Source: Ficedula albicollis (Eukaryota; Chordata; Aves; Passeriformes; Muscicapidae). Taken from it: DNA of 64,000 nt. Made by a program: the position numbers and the translations under genes. The DNA is taken from positions 69,170,051 through 69,234,050 of the forward strand of contig NC_021675.1 in the NCBI RefSeq assembly GCF_000247815.1, written 5' to 3'. Under the pieces are notes generated by a model that worked only from the letters and a program-made list of their open reading frames with translations, did not search any database and had not been told where the DNA came from. Shown here in pieces: positions 1 to 13,079 of this stretch (positions are counted from its first letter, which is position 1; the number at the start of each line of letters is the position of its first letter).

Positions 1-23
<23 letters not shown>

Positions 24-31
<8 letters not shown>

Positions 32-3024
32 AACAAAAAAAAAACCAAACCAGCTTGTTCAGGATAGATTAAAACTTCACAGCTCACAGGAGCTGTACTG
101 GAGGGCAGAGAGGGCTGAGCAAGGACTGGCTTTGTGGGAAGGCTGTTCCTCACATCCTCCCTCATTTTCCATGTCCCCAGGACTCAGGGTGAGTTTTCAG
201 ACTGGAAGGGTGGAGGGGAAACCAGAACTATTCCTTGTCCCCACGGGACAGCACTGCAGGTATTAAAGTTATTCTGGCCCTTGCCTTTAAATCCAGATGG
301 CTCCAGGATTTAATTAGTAAGTTGTTTGTGCTTTTTTTTTTTCTCTACTGAAAACCAAACTGGCCCCAATCTTACGAGGAATACATAAAACATTTAATTT
401 ATGAAGCTCGGGGACACAACCAGCAGCACAAATGGGAGAGGTGACCAGGAAAACACTTCAAATAAAAACCAAAGCAAGAGGTGGCAAAGGGTGTTTTTGC
501 ACAAAGAATGTCAGCTGCCTTTACCAGGAGTGCACTCAGATGGGCAGGGGTCACTGCAGCCCCCAGTTTGGGAAAGGATTGCAGCAGGAACCCCTGTGGG
601 CCAGGGGAAGGGGAGCAGCAAATGGAAAATGCCTTTCAGCAGACAGGAGTGCCATGGGTTTGGGATTTTTGTGATGCACTGTTAGGCAAATGCCAGCTTG
701 ATTCCAGCTCCAGGCTGAACCAACTCCCAGTAATCACACACAGAATATCCCGTGTAGAAAAGCCTGAGAAGTTTTACAAGGAAATCACTTTTTATTTTAT
801 TTTTTAACATTTGGCAAATGCACACGAGTCTTGCATTTGAACACCTCTTATGAATATTTTTCCCCATAGTCAATGATCCCTGGTGGCTCTTTTCTTCCCA
901 AAACAAAAACTTTTCCCTCTGTTTCTCTGCCCAACCCTTCCAAAAGAATTTTTGCCCTGTGACTTCAAAGGGTATCACAGGAGATGCAATTTGATTGTGA
1001 GGCCAGAAAACCAAGGAATTGCAATGAGATGAACCTGAATAATGGCTCCTGGGAGGACCTGGAACAGTTTCTATAGACACAGAAGGGTATTGAAGCCATC
1101 ATGCAAAAATTAATCACTAAAATGTAAACCAAAGTGTTCTGATACAGAACAGTTCAAAGTCTGCATCATCCCCAAAACAGCCTCAGGAGGATAATCAACT
1201 TCTCATTTTTATTAAGTGGTGACAGAGCAAGGAAAACCACAACAATTTCAGCCCATGCACAAGAACTTCCCTTTGAATAATAAAACTGCCTTGAAGTTTA
1301 ATGCTGAGTTCAAAGGATCCAGGCTGAATTCAGATCACCAAGCATGATTAAGGACTTCTTTGACCAGCCTGTTGATATTGTTGTGTGTATTAAAGACCAG
1401 CAGATATAAGGGGGAAGGTTACCTCTGGTGATATTTCATCCCAGGTACAGGGAAAAAAAAAAAAGAAAAAAAAATTCCCCAGAAGACATAACCCTGTCCT
1501 GATTCTGGGAATTGCTACACATTTCTTGGAAAAGATAAGAGATTGTGAATTTTCCCCTCGGCCTGTGGGAGGACACTGTGTGGACAAAGCAGTTGTGAAG
1601 TGGTTCACTGTTCTGCCTGTAATTGCAGGAGGATTTGGGGCTTGGTGGGGTTTTGGTTTCTATTTTTTACTCACTAATGATGCTGTTGTATGTTCTGGGA
1701 CTTGTTAAGTGTAAACAGACGTGGGCTTATTGATGCCCAGCAGTGCTTTCTACTGTTTCAACTCCCTTGAAAAGCAAGCATTTCTGCTCCTGCTCTGTGA
1801 GTAATAGACTGGTTTTCCTTTTCAGGTGGAATACTTACAAGGGGGGATTTATTCTGAGGTGACAGAGGGAGGTTTTGGGTCATGGAGTCCTCAGAACTCC
1901 TACACTACCTGAGATTATCTCACCCTGAGTGAAACCCAACTATTCCCACATCTGTCCCCCCAGACTTGCAGGGATGTGGTCATTCCTGGAGGAGAAAGAG
2001 GAGGGGTGATGGAACAGAAATTCTGCTACTCCACCTGCCAGGGAGTGGCTGAGGCACCTTGTGAAAACCATCCCTGCACATTTCCTGGTATGCACCCAAA
2101 AAAATGCCCACCTTGGCTTCCAAAAACCTTTCCAGCTCACCTTGCCTCCCACTCAGCACTAATGCTGGCTTAGAAAGGGCTTGGCTTAGAAGAAGGGAGG
2201 CAAAGAGAGTTTTTTTTTCTAGAATTTATTTCAGGCTCTAAATAGCAGATGAACTCTTCTGAAAACTTTGCTTTGATGGTCGGTGACGAGCAGGTGAGTG
2301 TTTGGCTGAGAGCTTCAGAAAAATCAAGCCTGTGCTGCTGAATAATAGAATATATAGACAGAAAAGAGCTGGTCTCTCACTGGCATTCCTCCCCAGCACT
2401 GCAAAATTGCTCTCAGTGACATTTTCCTGAATCCATTTCCATGTTAGACAAAGGCTTGTGCTTTCAACCTGCACAGGGGGGAGTGGATGAGAGAGAGAGA
2501 GACAGCATCCTGCTTTTTGGGCAAAATGCTTCTTAACAAGCTCAGTCGGGACTAGCACAAGGATGGGAAGTTCTTTTCCTTCTCCCACCTGCTTACAAAG
2601 CCCAAGCTGGGAGATTCACAATGCTGGGCACAGCTTGGGGGTCCACCACAGGATGGTGGGGGTGGTGAAATATTTGGCAAAGTGATGGTTGAAGTGCAGG
2701 CAATGGCCTCAGGGCATAGGTTTGTGGGGGGGTTTTTTGAGGTCAGCTAAAAAAGAAACACACAAACCCCCCACGTTTATGGCCAATAGTCCTTTTGCCA
2801 GCTCCTGAAAACTTCTTTCTCATTAAACCACCCAGTAAAAGCTGAGGCTGAGGAAAGATGTTATCTCTCACACCAGATGCAGCCTACGGAAATAAGATTC
2901 TTTGTTTAGGGCTTGCTAATCTGACCTCCTTCCAACCATAGCCCCTGTTCTCTCCATTTATTAAATTCTGTTATCAAACTTATTGGGGCAGAAATCCACA
3001 AGTACACAATCCACAAGTACACAA

Positions 3025-3028
<4 letters not shown>
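24..3028. other. No gene seen
   Basis: Begins after an A23 run at 1-23. Ordinary noncoding DNA with short A/T runs (1449-1475, 2212-2219). No repeat family or exon could be supported. Confidence 0.6.
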
Positions 3029-3055
<27 letters not shown>

Positions 3056-3200
3056 GCCATTACTAGGAAGATCTTCCCCAAAGAGATGTTGGTCCTAAAA
3101 TCCTAAACACTGAAATCCTAAACAGCCAAGCCTTTTTTTTTTTTTTTTTTTTTAAACCCCCCCCCCCCCCCCCCCCCCCCTTTTTTTTTTTTTTTTTAAA
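3029..3200. repeat. T27 run and composite T21-A3-C24-T17-A3 homopolymer tract
   Basis: A run of 27 T (3029-3055) is followed by T21 (3133-3153), AAA, C24 (3157-3180), T17 (3181-3197) and AAA. It is the only C run in the window short enough to be credible as read, and it shows the C tract adjoining T/A tracts. Confidence 0.95.
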
Positions 3201-5210
3201 TCTCCCTCCTGGTTATGCTCATGCCAGGGAGGCAGGGATGCTCCTGCACTCCTGCATCCCTTCCTGGGCCAGCTTCTCCTTCATAAAAGGGCAGAGTAAC
3301 ATCAGCCCCACAACTGCACCTGGTTTGCTGAGGTGCAAACAGGATTGGGATTTGCTCCAGGTGCAAAGCACTGGAGAATCTGACACAGAGAGCAGAGCCA
3401 GGGATAATCTTTCCCTTCCTTCCTCCACGTGTGCTCCTTGTAACTTTGACCCTCCATGGCCTGTGCTGGCTCATGCCATAAGCCACAAAATGTTGAAGAT
3501 AAAAAGCCAGGATCAGGTGGTCCTGAGAGAAGAGAGTTCCCTGCAATAAAGCAAATTATTCACTTCATTGCAGGGAGTGAGCAATTCACCCCCTGGGTGT
3601 GAAAGTGCTCCTTAATCTGACTGGATATCAAAATGAGAGCGCTGAATGTGTTCTTACATCAGCAGAGAGGAGGCACCAACCCTACCCATTAACTCTCTGA
3701 AGGTGCATAATTAGGCTCTGCAGTTAGAACTGGAGAGCTTTTGAATGAGAACTAAGATCTGGCTTCTTTTTTTATAGAGTTGAAGGTGCATTTTGTGGCA
3801 AACGCCCTCTTCACCCCTGAAGTCTCGTGATCCCGCCGGAGTGACGTGGTTGAAAGCACTTGTTTAAGAAAACAAATGACTGGATTTGGTTCCAGAATCA
3901 ACAGAGGAAGTCCTTTCCCTGCTGTTAGCTGGAGGTTAAGGTAGATGTGAGGTTGCCTGTTGGGATTAAACCCTGCAAAATGTGCTGTGGGTTTGGTGCA
4001 AACAATCACACGCTTCCTGTGCCACCAGCCAGGCTGAGGAGCTGTGCCACCCCAAAAATTGCCCAGCTGCACCTGCAGGGACTGATCCTGCTGCTGTGCC
4101 CCATCCTCCACAGGAACACCAGCAGCACCAGGGTCCCAGGGGATTTATTCAGGAGCAGATGACAGCAGGGGGACAATTTCCTGCCCCTGAGCACATGCAC
4201 GGTGTCGTTGGGATATTAATAGAGGCTCCAGGGCTTCAGAGTAACAGCAGAATCTTTAATAAACTTATCAGCTGCCTTCAGGCTGTTGTCTACAAATCCC
4301 AGAGGGAAAGCTGGTCCTTGGACTGCCTCACAGCCCGTGGAAAGTAATTAAGAAATCAAAACTATTGTCAGCGAGCTGAAGTTTGCTGTTTGGGGATCTG
4401 CTACTCAGCAGAAAGCCCCGGGGAGCCTGAAAACCAAAAAAATGTTGAGAACTTACAGAAAGTGGAACTAACAAAAATTAGAGAAGAGAATTACCTAAAT
4501 CAGCACAACCCCCAGCTGAACTGTTAATTCCAACACCTTCACTTAAGCAGAATATTGCAGGGGATGGTGCATTTCCCCCTCCTGCAGCACCACAAGCCCC
4601 GTGGAGCAGCTGCACTCCTCATCTCTTGCCATCAGTGGCCAAGCTCTGGCTTTTACCCACTGTGGCCTTCTGTGAGAAACACCAAGCACTTTGCTTTTCC
4701 CTTGGTGGTGTGAAAAGCCCCCAGCAGAAATGACAGGTCTGGGACTCAGATCCCAATTTCTGTTGAGAGATTTTCACTGTCATTTCCAGCCTGTGCTGAT
4801 TTTCATGGGCTACCTGCTATCAGAGGTGTGCTTGCTTCCTGCTCTCCCCATTGCTATTCCACCTTTACCTTGTAACCAAAATGTCATTGCCTTTCACAAA
4901 GAAGTGCTTTCCTTGCTCCTTCTGCATCAGGTATTTTGCTGCTGGAACAGTGAATTTCCCTCCAGTGCCACCTGCCATAAGTTGTGTCCACTCAACCTGA
5001 AGTTGGAGTGTCTGTAAGGTATTAAAATAATCGCCATTCCTAAAAGGCAGACAGGAACCACTTTTATTTAAGCTGCAGAGACCACAACCCAGCAGAGCTG
5101 GGAAAAAATGCACATTGCAAACTCAGAATGGGGGAAATGCTGCTGCTTGTCACCCTTTGCCTTTTGCCATGGGAAGCAGAGACCCCAGATGAGGAATCAC
5201 CTTAAAGGTC
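3201..5210. other. No gene seen
   Basis: Single-copy-looking noncoding sequence ending at a CR1 fragment. Confidence 0.6.
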
Positions 5211-5535
5211 ACAGAATCATGGAATGGTTTGGGTTGGAAGGGACCTTAAGGATCATCTAATCCCATCCCCTGCCATGGGCAGGGACACCTTCCACTATCC
5301 CAGGTGGCTCCAAGCCCCGTCCAGCCTGGCCTTGGGCACTGCCAGGGATCCAGGGGCAGCCACAGCTTCTCTGGCACCCTGTGCCAGGGCCTCCCCACCC
5401 TCAGAGGGAAGAATTTACTTCTTTAATCTAAATCTTCCCTTTCCCAGCTTGAAGCTATTCCCTTGTACTGTCACTCCATGAGTTTTTCAAAACTCCCTTT
5501 TCCAGCCCTCTTTGAGCCCCTTTAAGTACCTGGGG
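5211..5535 (-). mobile_element. CR1 LINE 3' fragment
   Basis: Reverse-complement CR1: AGAATCATGGAATGGTTTGG, CCCTGCCATGGGCAGGGACA, CCAGCCTGGCCTTGGGCACT and continuing to CTTTAAGTACCTGGG. Confidence 0.93.
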
Positions 5536-6244
5536 ACAGAAATTGGTGAGAAGAACAACACTGCACGTGCTGGACTGGCAAATCTAAAGAGCTGAATCTT
5601 TCTGGCAGGCAGGGGAGGATGCTCACCCAGCTCCTCTGTGAGCAGCTGGAACAAGAGACCATCCATCACCACCTGAATTCCTATGGTGGTGGATTTTTGA
5701 GGACTAATAGTCACTGCTCACCTCTGTGTGAGAGAATTCCTAAATTAAAAAGCAGATGTGCTGCAGGCAGAGTGCAGAGAGCAGCAGACACTCTGTGGTA
5801 CAGGACATACATCCTGCTTTTATTCTATCCCTCTTCCCAGCTCAGCTTCTTTACCCTGGAACTAATCCAAACAGACCACAGCAATACCTGGAGTTCCTCT
5901 GCATCGAGATGACATCCCTCAAAAAGGGAACCATCCCATTAAATTTACCTCCAAAACATGGAATCCCAATTTCTCAGTCAGTGGAGGAAGGGACCTGACT
6001 GAGAATGGGTCAGGATACGAGGATGAACCTTCCTCAGGCAGGACAAGTGTCATACTCGGATAACCCCGAGTGAACATTTCTCCAGTTCATTTTTTATTCC
6101 ATAATTCCACTCCCTTTCTTTCTGAAGCTGTGTAAATATTGGGCATCCACAGCATCTTGCAGTGAGAGCTGCCAGAGGTGACAGGATGACCTGTGAAAAG
6201 AATTCTTCTTTTCTATGTCTCATTCCCATTTCTTTACAAAATAT

Positions 6245-6250
<6 letters not shown>

Positions 6251-6291
<41 letters not shown>

Positions 6292-6299
6292 ACTTGGGC
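6251..6299 (+). repeat. A49 homopolymer
   Basis: Forty-nine consecutive A after ATATTATATT. It could be a retroposon tail, but no recognisable element was seen upstream. Confidence 0.95.
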
Positions 6300-8511
6300 C
6301 TTTAAAGAATTCTTTGAGTTAGATATGAAAAGAAATTAATTCTCATTTCTTAGAAATGGGTGAAGTTTTATCTGAAATCTCACATCCAGACAGGAGGCTT
6401 CTCTTCAAGTCAGGAATGATTTGGAAGAACAGCAGGGTTCAGCAAGAGTGGCAGGTGTGTTAAAAATTGACTTTAATGAATTGCTGAGAAAGAAAAGAAA
6501 GCTTTTTAGCCTAATAATAAGGTTGAAGGCAGTATATCATGGTCTGTCCAGCTTAAAAAAAAAGCAAAACCCAAATCAAAACTGGATAAAAAAAGACAAT
6601 TTCTTTGTCTCTAGGAAATACCTTTTGGGTCAGGGCAGAAATTAATTAATTTTCTGTGCAGGAAAGCAGATTTTGCTTAGAAATAAAGCCAATCTTTCTA
6701 ACTTTAAAGCATCCAGCCCATGGTCTGGGGTGTGTGGGAATCCCCAGGACTGGGTCAGTCCCCCCACCTGGACAGATGGACAGATTTCCTGCCTGCCTCC
6801 CCTTCCCAGCCCTCCTGGCCCCATCACTGCTGCCCTCCCAGCTGCATTCAGAGCATCACCAGTATTTGACAGTGACACCTCTGCTTTTCTATCAATATCT
6901 CCCAAAATGGCTTGGAAAAAAAACTTCAATTGGAAAAAAATCTTCAATTTCTCTTTCTCTCTCTTCCAAAGGCCAGGCTCTTCCCTCTCCCCATTCCTGC
7001 CTTCTGGTCCCTCAGCCAGCTCTGAACAGGATTAGAGGATTTCTCTCCCCATCCAGGTAAGAAGAGTTTTAGCATCACAAAGCCAGTTTGCTTTTCTAAG
7101 AGCTCTTCTTCCCAGGTTACCTCTATTCCAACCTCCAGCAGGACTCTCACTCGCCTTTGTATGAGTTTTGGAAACTGCTTTGAGAGCATGAGTAGCTTCA
7201 CCTCGTTGCATTTGACTGCATGGAAACACAACTTTTGATGTGCTCTCGGTGCTTCAGCAGCCACAGCTTGTCTTGGCAACCTGTGCCCTCACAGGGAAGA
7301 CTTTCTTCCCAAAATCTGTTCCAAAATCTGTGCGGTGTGAAGCCATTTCCCCTTGTCTTGCACCTGTTCCTCACCATTGCTAAAGCACTGCTAATAGTGA
7401 TTAATTGTTCCTGTTTGGAGGGAATTTAAGGTTCCCACGTGGCTGACAATGCAAGGAGTAAGGGAATTTCTGCAGAGGAAAAGGAAAGAAGGACGTGAGC
7501 AGATCTCAGCTAAAACTGAGCTCATCACACCACTGATCCATCCACCTGCTGTGGTGACTCCAGAAATTACAAGGACCAGAGCCTCAAAACAAATTCTCAC
7601 AAACAACACCGAAAGCTAGAAGAACAGCACGTTTGAAGTGGGTTTTTTTGGAGCCTCAGACACTGTGGCAAAACTTTTTCAGGGCTCTGTGAAGTCCCCA
7701 GACCTGTGGCGGGCCAGATGTTCAGTAATTATAAAAACATCTCGCAGACATATGAAGCAGAATAGCTCCAGTGAGGACACCACTCATCTGCCAAATGAAC
7801 AAATAAAAGCCAGTCAATTTTAATGGCATTGGTTTGCAGTGACATGGGAGTTTCTGTTCACTGCTCTAGAAAATAGAAAACTTACAGCAGCCCTGTGGAG
7901 AAGGGTAACTGAGGAATGAAGCACTCTGAGCAGGTCTTTTCCTTTTAAGCCTCTTTTCCTCAGGAAATCACACTCTACAGACATGTTGTGTGTGTTATCT
8001 GCCTTCCTGCATCAGCCCTAAAGAAATTTTAGCCCTTTTTAAAGCATTAACCAAATTTGACGAGCAGGGTAAAGCCTGACAGATATTACGGCACATTAAA
8101 GATAAAATTTATATTAAAATACTGGTTGGGAATGATCCCCAGTGCATCTGCAGCTTGTTTCACTTCAGATATTCTCCACTCAAAAGGCATGGACAACATC
8201 TGAGCTCCCTCTCTCTGTGTCCCTCATCCCTCTGAACAAGATGCTCTCCAACCTCATGACCAGTATGGCTCCTAAAGGAAAAAAAAAAAAAAAAAAGCTT
8301 TTATTTTCTGCTGATCATTTTCAGCCCAGGATGGCAAAATGCTGCAGACAGTGAGCTAAAGGCTAAGGAAAATTAAAGCACAAGTGGGCAAAGAGTGTGG
8401 CTTTTATCTTTGCCTTGTTATTCAGGCTGCTGTCTTTCCCAGCACTCCTCTCCCACTTGTCTGGCAAATTTAAAACACAAGGAGATAAAATAAAAGGTTT
8501 CATTTCCAAAA

Positions 8512-8518
<7 letters not shown>

Positions 8519-8544
<26 letters not shown>

Positions 8545-8654
8545 GCTGCTGTTTCACAGCTCAGATCCCCACGTGGGGGGACAGTGGGGGCTGTGTCCCA
8601 GCTGGAGCCAAGGGATGGGGAGGAAAAAGATTTTTTTTTTTTTTTTTTTTTTTT
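8519..8654. repeat. Two T runs (T26 and T24) about 86 bp apart
   Basis: T runs at 8519-8544 and 8631-8654 flank GC-rich single-copy sequence. No gene is seen. Confidence 0.9.
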
Positions 8655-11600
8655 GTGACGGGTTTTCAAGCCCTTTATGTTCTGCTGTGGATGGGACTCC
8701 TGCAGCCACACTTCCCTCCAAGCATGAAAGGACTTCAAACACTCAAGAGCTGAGCAAAACATTTGCCACACGATGCAGAAAATCAATAATACCATTTTGG
8801 AGAACTCCCAAAGCAGAACAATTCTGGTCTACATGCACAGTCCTTGCACCCTGGGATCAGCTCTCTTTTGCTTCTGGGTGAGCTGAGGTGCAGAAGCAGC
8901 CTGGGAATTTATTGCAGAACAAGCCAATACTCTTAAAATAGGAAGTGCAGCTGTAACTGCCCCAGTGGATGTTCTGCCCTTTTCCAGAACTGAGTTGTGA
9001 GGCCTTTTACCTTTTCTGTGCTCTGTCCTGCACATCCCAGCTTGGAGATGCCAAGGGATGAGCTGAGAGCCATGAAATCCCAAAAATTTCCAGCCAAAAT
9101 GTGGCCAGCCACTGCTGAGAACCCACTTGCCCACAGGTGCCAGTTGCTGCCTCGATAGCAAACAAGGAACAAACAGAGATTTCACACATTAATTCTCTTC
9201 TTTTTGAGATACACAGTGAAGAATGAAAAGACTCAGAGCTTGTTTTCAAGCTGCAAGGCCCACACTGCATTCACACCATGTTTTCCCCCCAGGCAGGATT
9301 GCCTTGCCTGCTGTCCTGCCTTTTGGGAAGGACCCTTGGCAGATGGCATCCCCTGGAAGTGTGCTGCCTAGGAAAGCACCAGCACCGGCTGCAATCACCC
9401 CCAGGGTGTACAGGACGGTGAGCCAGGGCTGAGGGCTCCTCCTGGGGCTGTCTGGGACATCACTCTGCAGGATGGCACTCCTGAACCAGCTCAGGGAAGC
9501 AGGGACGTGGATCAGCTGTGTCCTGGGGGCTGGAACAAGTCCTGGCTGTGCTGGCAATGGGCCCTTCAACGAGGAGTTCTTTATCAATTAACTCCATCTC
9601 TGTCCCCAAAACCTCTGCTGTGAAAACATCCTCAGCCCCAAAAGACAAAGGCAGGATTTGCCATTTAGGATTGATGAGGTGCTGGCAGAGAGCAGAACTT
9701 GTCCTGAGGATTTTACACATCTCATTTCTACCTCCGGAGACCACTGAGGCAAGAGAGGCAAAAAAGCAAAGCAAAACCACATATTGTCTTTATTTTCTCA
9801 TCGTGTCCAAGAGAGGAGGAATAATGCAAACACCAATAAACCCAATGGCCCTGCTGGGAGAAAATCCTGTCGTGTTTGGAAGAGGCTGTTGACAGAAAAC
9901 TGGAAGTGTTGAAAGCATCATTTTGTTTGAGCTATTTATAACCACTGACAGTGCTGGAGTTGGAGGCAGATTAAATGGGAGGCAACTGGAGTTTTAAAGC
10001 AAACCCAGGTGTGTTTAGGAGGGGGATGGGCTGTGCCCCATGCTCTGCTTTAGCTGCCCCCTTCTCTGAAGTGAAGCAAAGCCACCTTTTACACCGAAAT
10101 CTCAGATTTTCTTGGCTGCTTCCTGCACAGCCAGTTGAGTTGGGCAGGCATTATCAAGTGTGCAACGAGCAGGGAAGCCCCCCTCAGATATCTGCCAGCA
10201 GATAAAAACACAAAATAATAAAACACAAATAACAAACTGGGCCCCTGGACTGCTGTGCCACACAGCCCAGGAGCAGCGAGCACCCCTGTGCCAGAGCTGC
10301 TCTGCCTGTGCAATGATCCCTCGCAGTTCTTATGGTCTGTGAGACATTCCCTGTGACCACTCCGGGCCAGCAGCCATCTCCCACAGGCTCTGTGCAGATG
10401 TACAAAAATAAGCTCATTTTCAAGCTGCCCTGCCCAAATTCTGCTGCCACTTCCAGGGCTGCAGCTCTGCTGGATGAGTCCCTGCCGTGGCAGGACGTGG
10501 AGATTATTGATGGGGCAAAGGTTTTTCACACGGGACTGTGGCACTGTTAATCACCAAGTGCCAGAAGGGCTTTTCCAGAATAGAAAATAATCGTTTTTAT
10601 GCAAATACATTATGGAGGATTTATTTATAAAGCATTCTGGGAGATTAAAGTATCTTTTTTCCTTTTCCAGACAGTGGGCAGAGCAGTGCACAAGAGACTC
10701 AGTTCTATTTCCAGCTCTGACAATGGCATAAAATACATGAGTGGGGCAATTCACTTCACCAGCTGTTAAATGAGGTAAGGACTCTTGCCTTACTTACTTA
10801 AAAAATGTTTTGAGAAACACTGATTTTAAAAAACCCACAACAGACCAACATAAAAAATTAAAAACCACCATTACTAAAGCAAGTTGCTGTAAGACATTTT
10901 GCAGATGATACTCAGAGGGAACAAGAAAGAGCAAAAGAGTCAGTGGTGACTTTAAAAAACACATAAATGCCATTTCTATCTTTTGTCCTGCTTTCCCTAC
11001 TCAGTCCTTCCCTAAACTTCTGCTTTTCACAGAGAAAACTCCCAAGGTGTGACTTCACCCACGATCACACATATTTATTTGAAACTAGGGTTGGCAACGA
11101 TTCTGGCTTTTGGAAAAGCAAGCACAAGACTTTTGCACAGAATCAAACAAAAAAAAATAAGTGAAAAAAGATCTCTCTCCACTTTTGTACTGAAGAGAGA
11201 GGTGCTGGAGGCACAGGGTGGAGCACAGCCCCTCAAGAACCTTGGTGGATCCTGTTTCTGCATGTTCAGGTGACAGCAGACCTGGGATGGGCTGAATTTT
11301 GGACAACTCTGACCCTGCAGACAGTGATGGAGGTGGGAGGAGATGGGGGAGAAAAGGGAGAGGGAGGTCAGGATGGTCCCTTAGGAGCTCCAGGGAGGGA
11401 CCTCTGGGGTGATGGAGTCTGAAATCCCACCACATCTTCCAGACCCTGCCAGCACAGCCAGCTCAGAGCCCTCCTCAGCCCCTTAGCCCAGGTGAGACGC
11501 TGCCCATCCCAAAGTGCCACCTTTGAGTAGATATTAAGGACCCAAAGCAATTAAGCTCTTTCACTGCTTGGGGTTTTTTTCCTCCTTATTTTTCTCCTTT

Positions 11601-12649
11601 AGGAGCTCTTGCCCAGCAGGAAAGGCTGAACCTGAGCTGGGGTGCAAGCACTGCCCCTGGAGGTGTCAGTCCCATCATATGTAAGAATCCCAGTGTGGAC
11701 CTGCATTAACCACTACCTGCTTTCTCTGGCATGATGAAACACAGATTTCAAATTGATTTTCTGCAGGTTCTACCCTTTATTTACCCATTTCAGAATTTAC
11801 CCAAATAATAAAGTATTGTTATGATATTCCTTAAATTAAATTTCATGTAATGACTTTGTAAGTTTATATGTAGCTCTGTTTTGGGGAGTATTTTTATTGC
11901 CTGGCCTTTTTCCCATTTTGTTGTGAAAGTTTAAACTGCTGGAGGGACAGTTGTGATGCAACTGGGATGGCTGATGGAGGGGACAAAACTTTGGATCTGT
12001 GTCAAAGCTTTCAGGGGACTGGTTGATTGAAACTATTTCAGGGGTATCCAAGGGTATTGATTATCAGTGGATCTGAATAATCAGCTTCATTTTGCAGAGG
12101 AAAAGAGCTGCTAAGTACAGCTCAGTGCCACATTCTCCCAGCTTTTTAATGTAACCCACAGGAGTCTGCTCAGGGCTGATGCAGCTCCATCAAATCTCAC
12201 TGCTTTGGGCTCTTCTGGAAGTGCTGCATGGGTGAACTTCTCCAAAATTGGTTCCAGTGTGAATAACATGTCCTGGTGCTCAGCTGCTCCATGATATTGG
12301 TTCCAATATTTACCCTGGAGCTCCTCAGGGAAGTGAACCTGATTTATTCAAGGCTCATCTGCACAGCTCCTAATGAAAATTGTTGCCAGGCTCATCAACA
12401 TCAAGAGGATAACTTGAAAAAACAGAGCACAGCAAGCCTGAGTGATGATGGTATTTCTTCCTTGAGTCCCAGTTTTTGGGGAATATGAGATTTCTGTGTG
12501 TCCCAGTGAGAGCCCTGGCTCCACCTTCCACTACACGAGGGGTAGGAGAATTCTCATTTTTAAATTATGTCTGGATTTACTAAAAGAGCTCACGAGAGGT
12601 TCTGCATCTCCAACCTGTGTTTTGAGTGGCTTCACACTGAGAAAGAGTG

Positions 12650-12885
12650 AGTTTAGAAAACAGGAAGAATTAATTCCTTGTGAGGATGGTCAGGCCCTGG
12701 CACAGGGTATCCAGAGAAGCTGTGGCTGCCCCTGGATCCCTGGAAATGCCCAAGGCCAGGTCAGACAGGGCTTGGAACAACCTGGGATAGTGGAAAATCT
12801 CCCTGCCCATGGCAGGGGGTGGAATGAGATTAGATTTATGTTCCCATCCAACCTAAACCATTCTGTCAGTGTGTGATTCTATGAA
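12650..12885 (+). mobile_element. CR1 LINE 3' fragment
   Basis: Shows GTCAGGCCCTGGCACAGGGT, GAAGCTGTGGCTGCCCCTGG, CTGCCCATGGCAGGGGGTGG and the end TGTGATTCTATGAAC. Confidence 0.9.
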
Positions 12886-13079
12886 CAGGTCACTGCACAC
12901 TCCACTCAATTCCTTCTGCTGTGCCCTTTAAAGAGCTGCTTGAAGAATTGGCTGACACAGAGGGAGTTAAAAGTCAGGCACCCACCCTCCAGGCATGTGG
13001 CTTTTGCCAGCAGCCCTTTAGATCTTTAGAGCTTTCACAGTCTTTCAAGTTTTTCAGCAAAAGTCTTATTAAAATGCTG

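Larger units (their letters stand above)
5536..12649. other. No gene seen; a few homopolymer runs
   Basis: About 7 kb of noncoding sequence interrupted by A49 at 6251 and T runs at 8519 and 8631. Open frames are all short and unlike known proteins. Confidence 0.6.
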
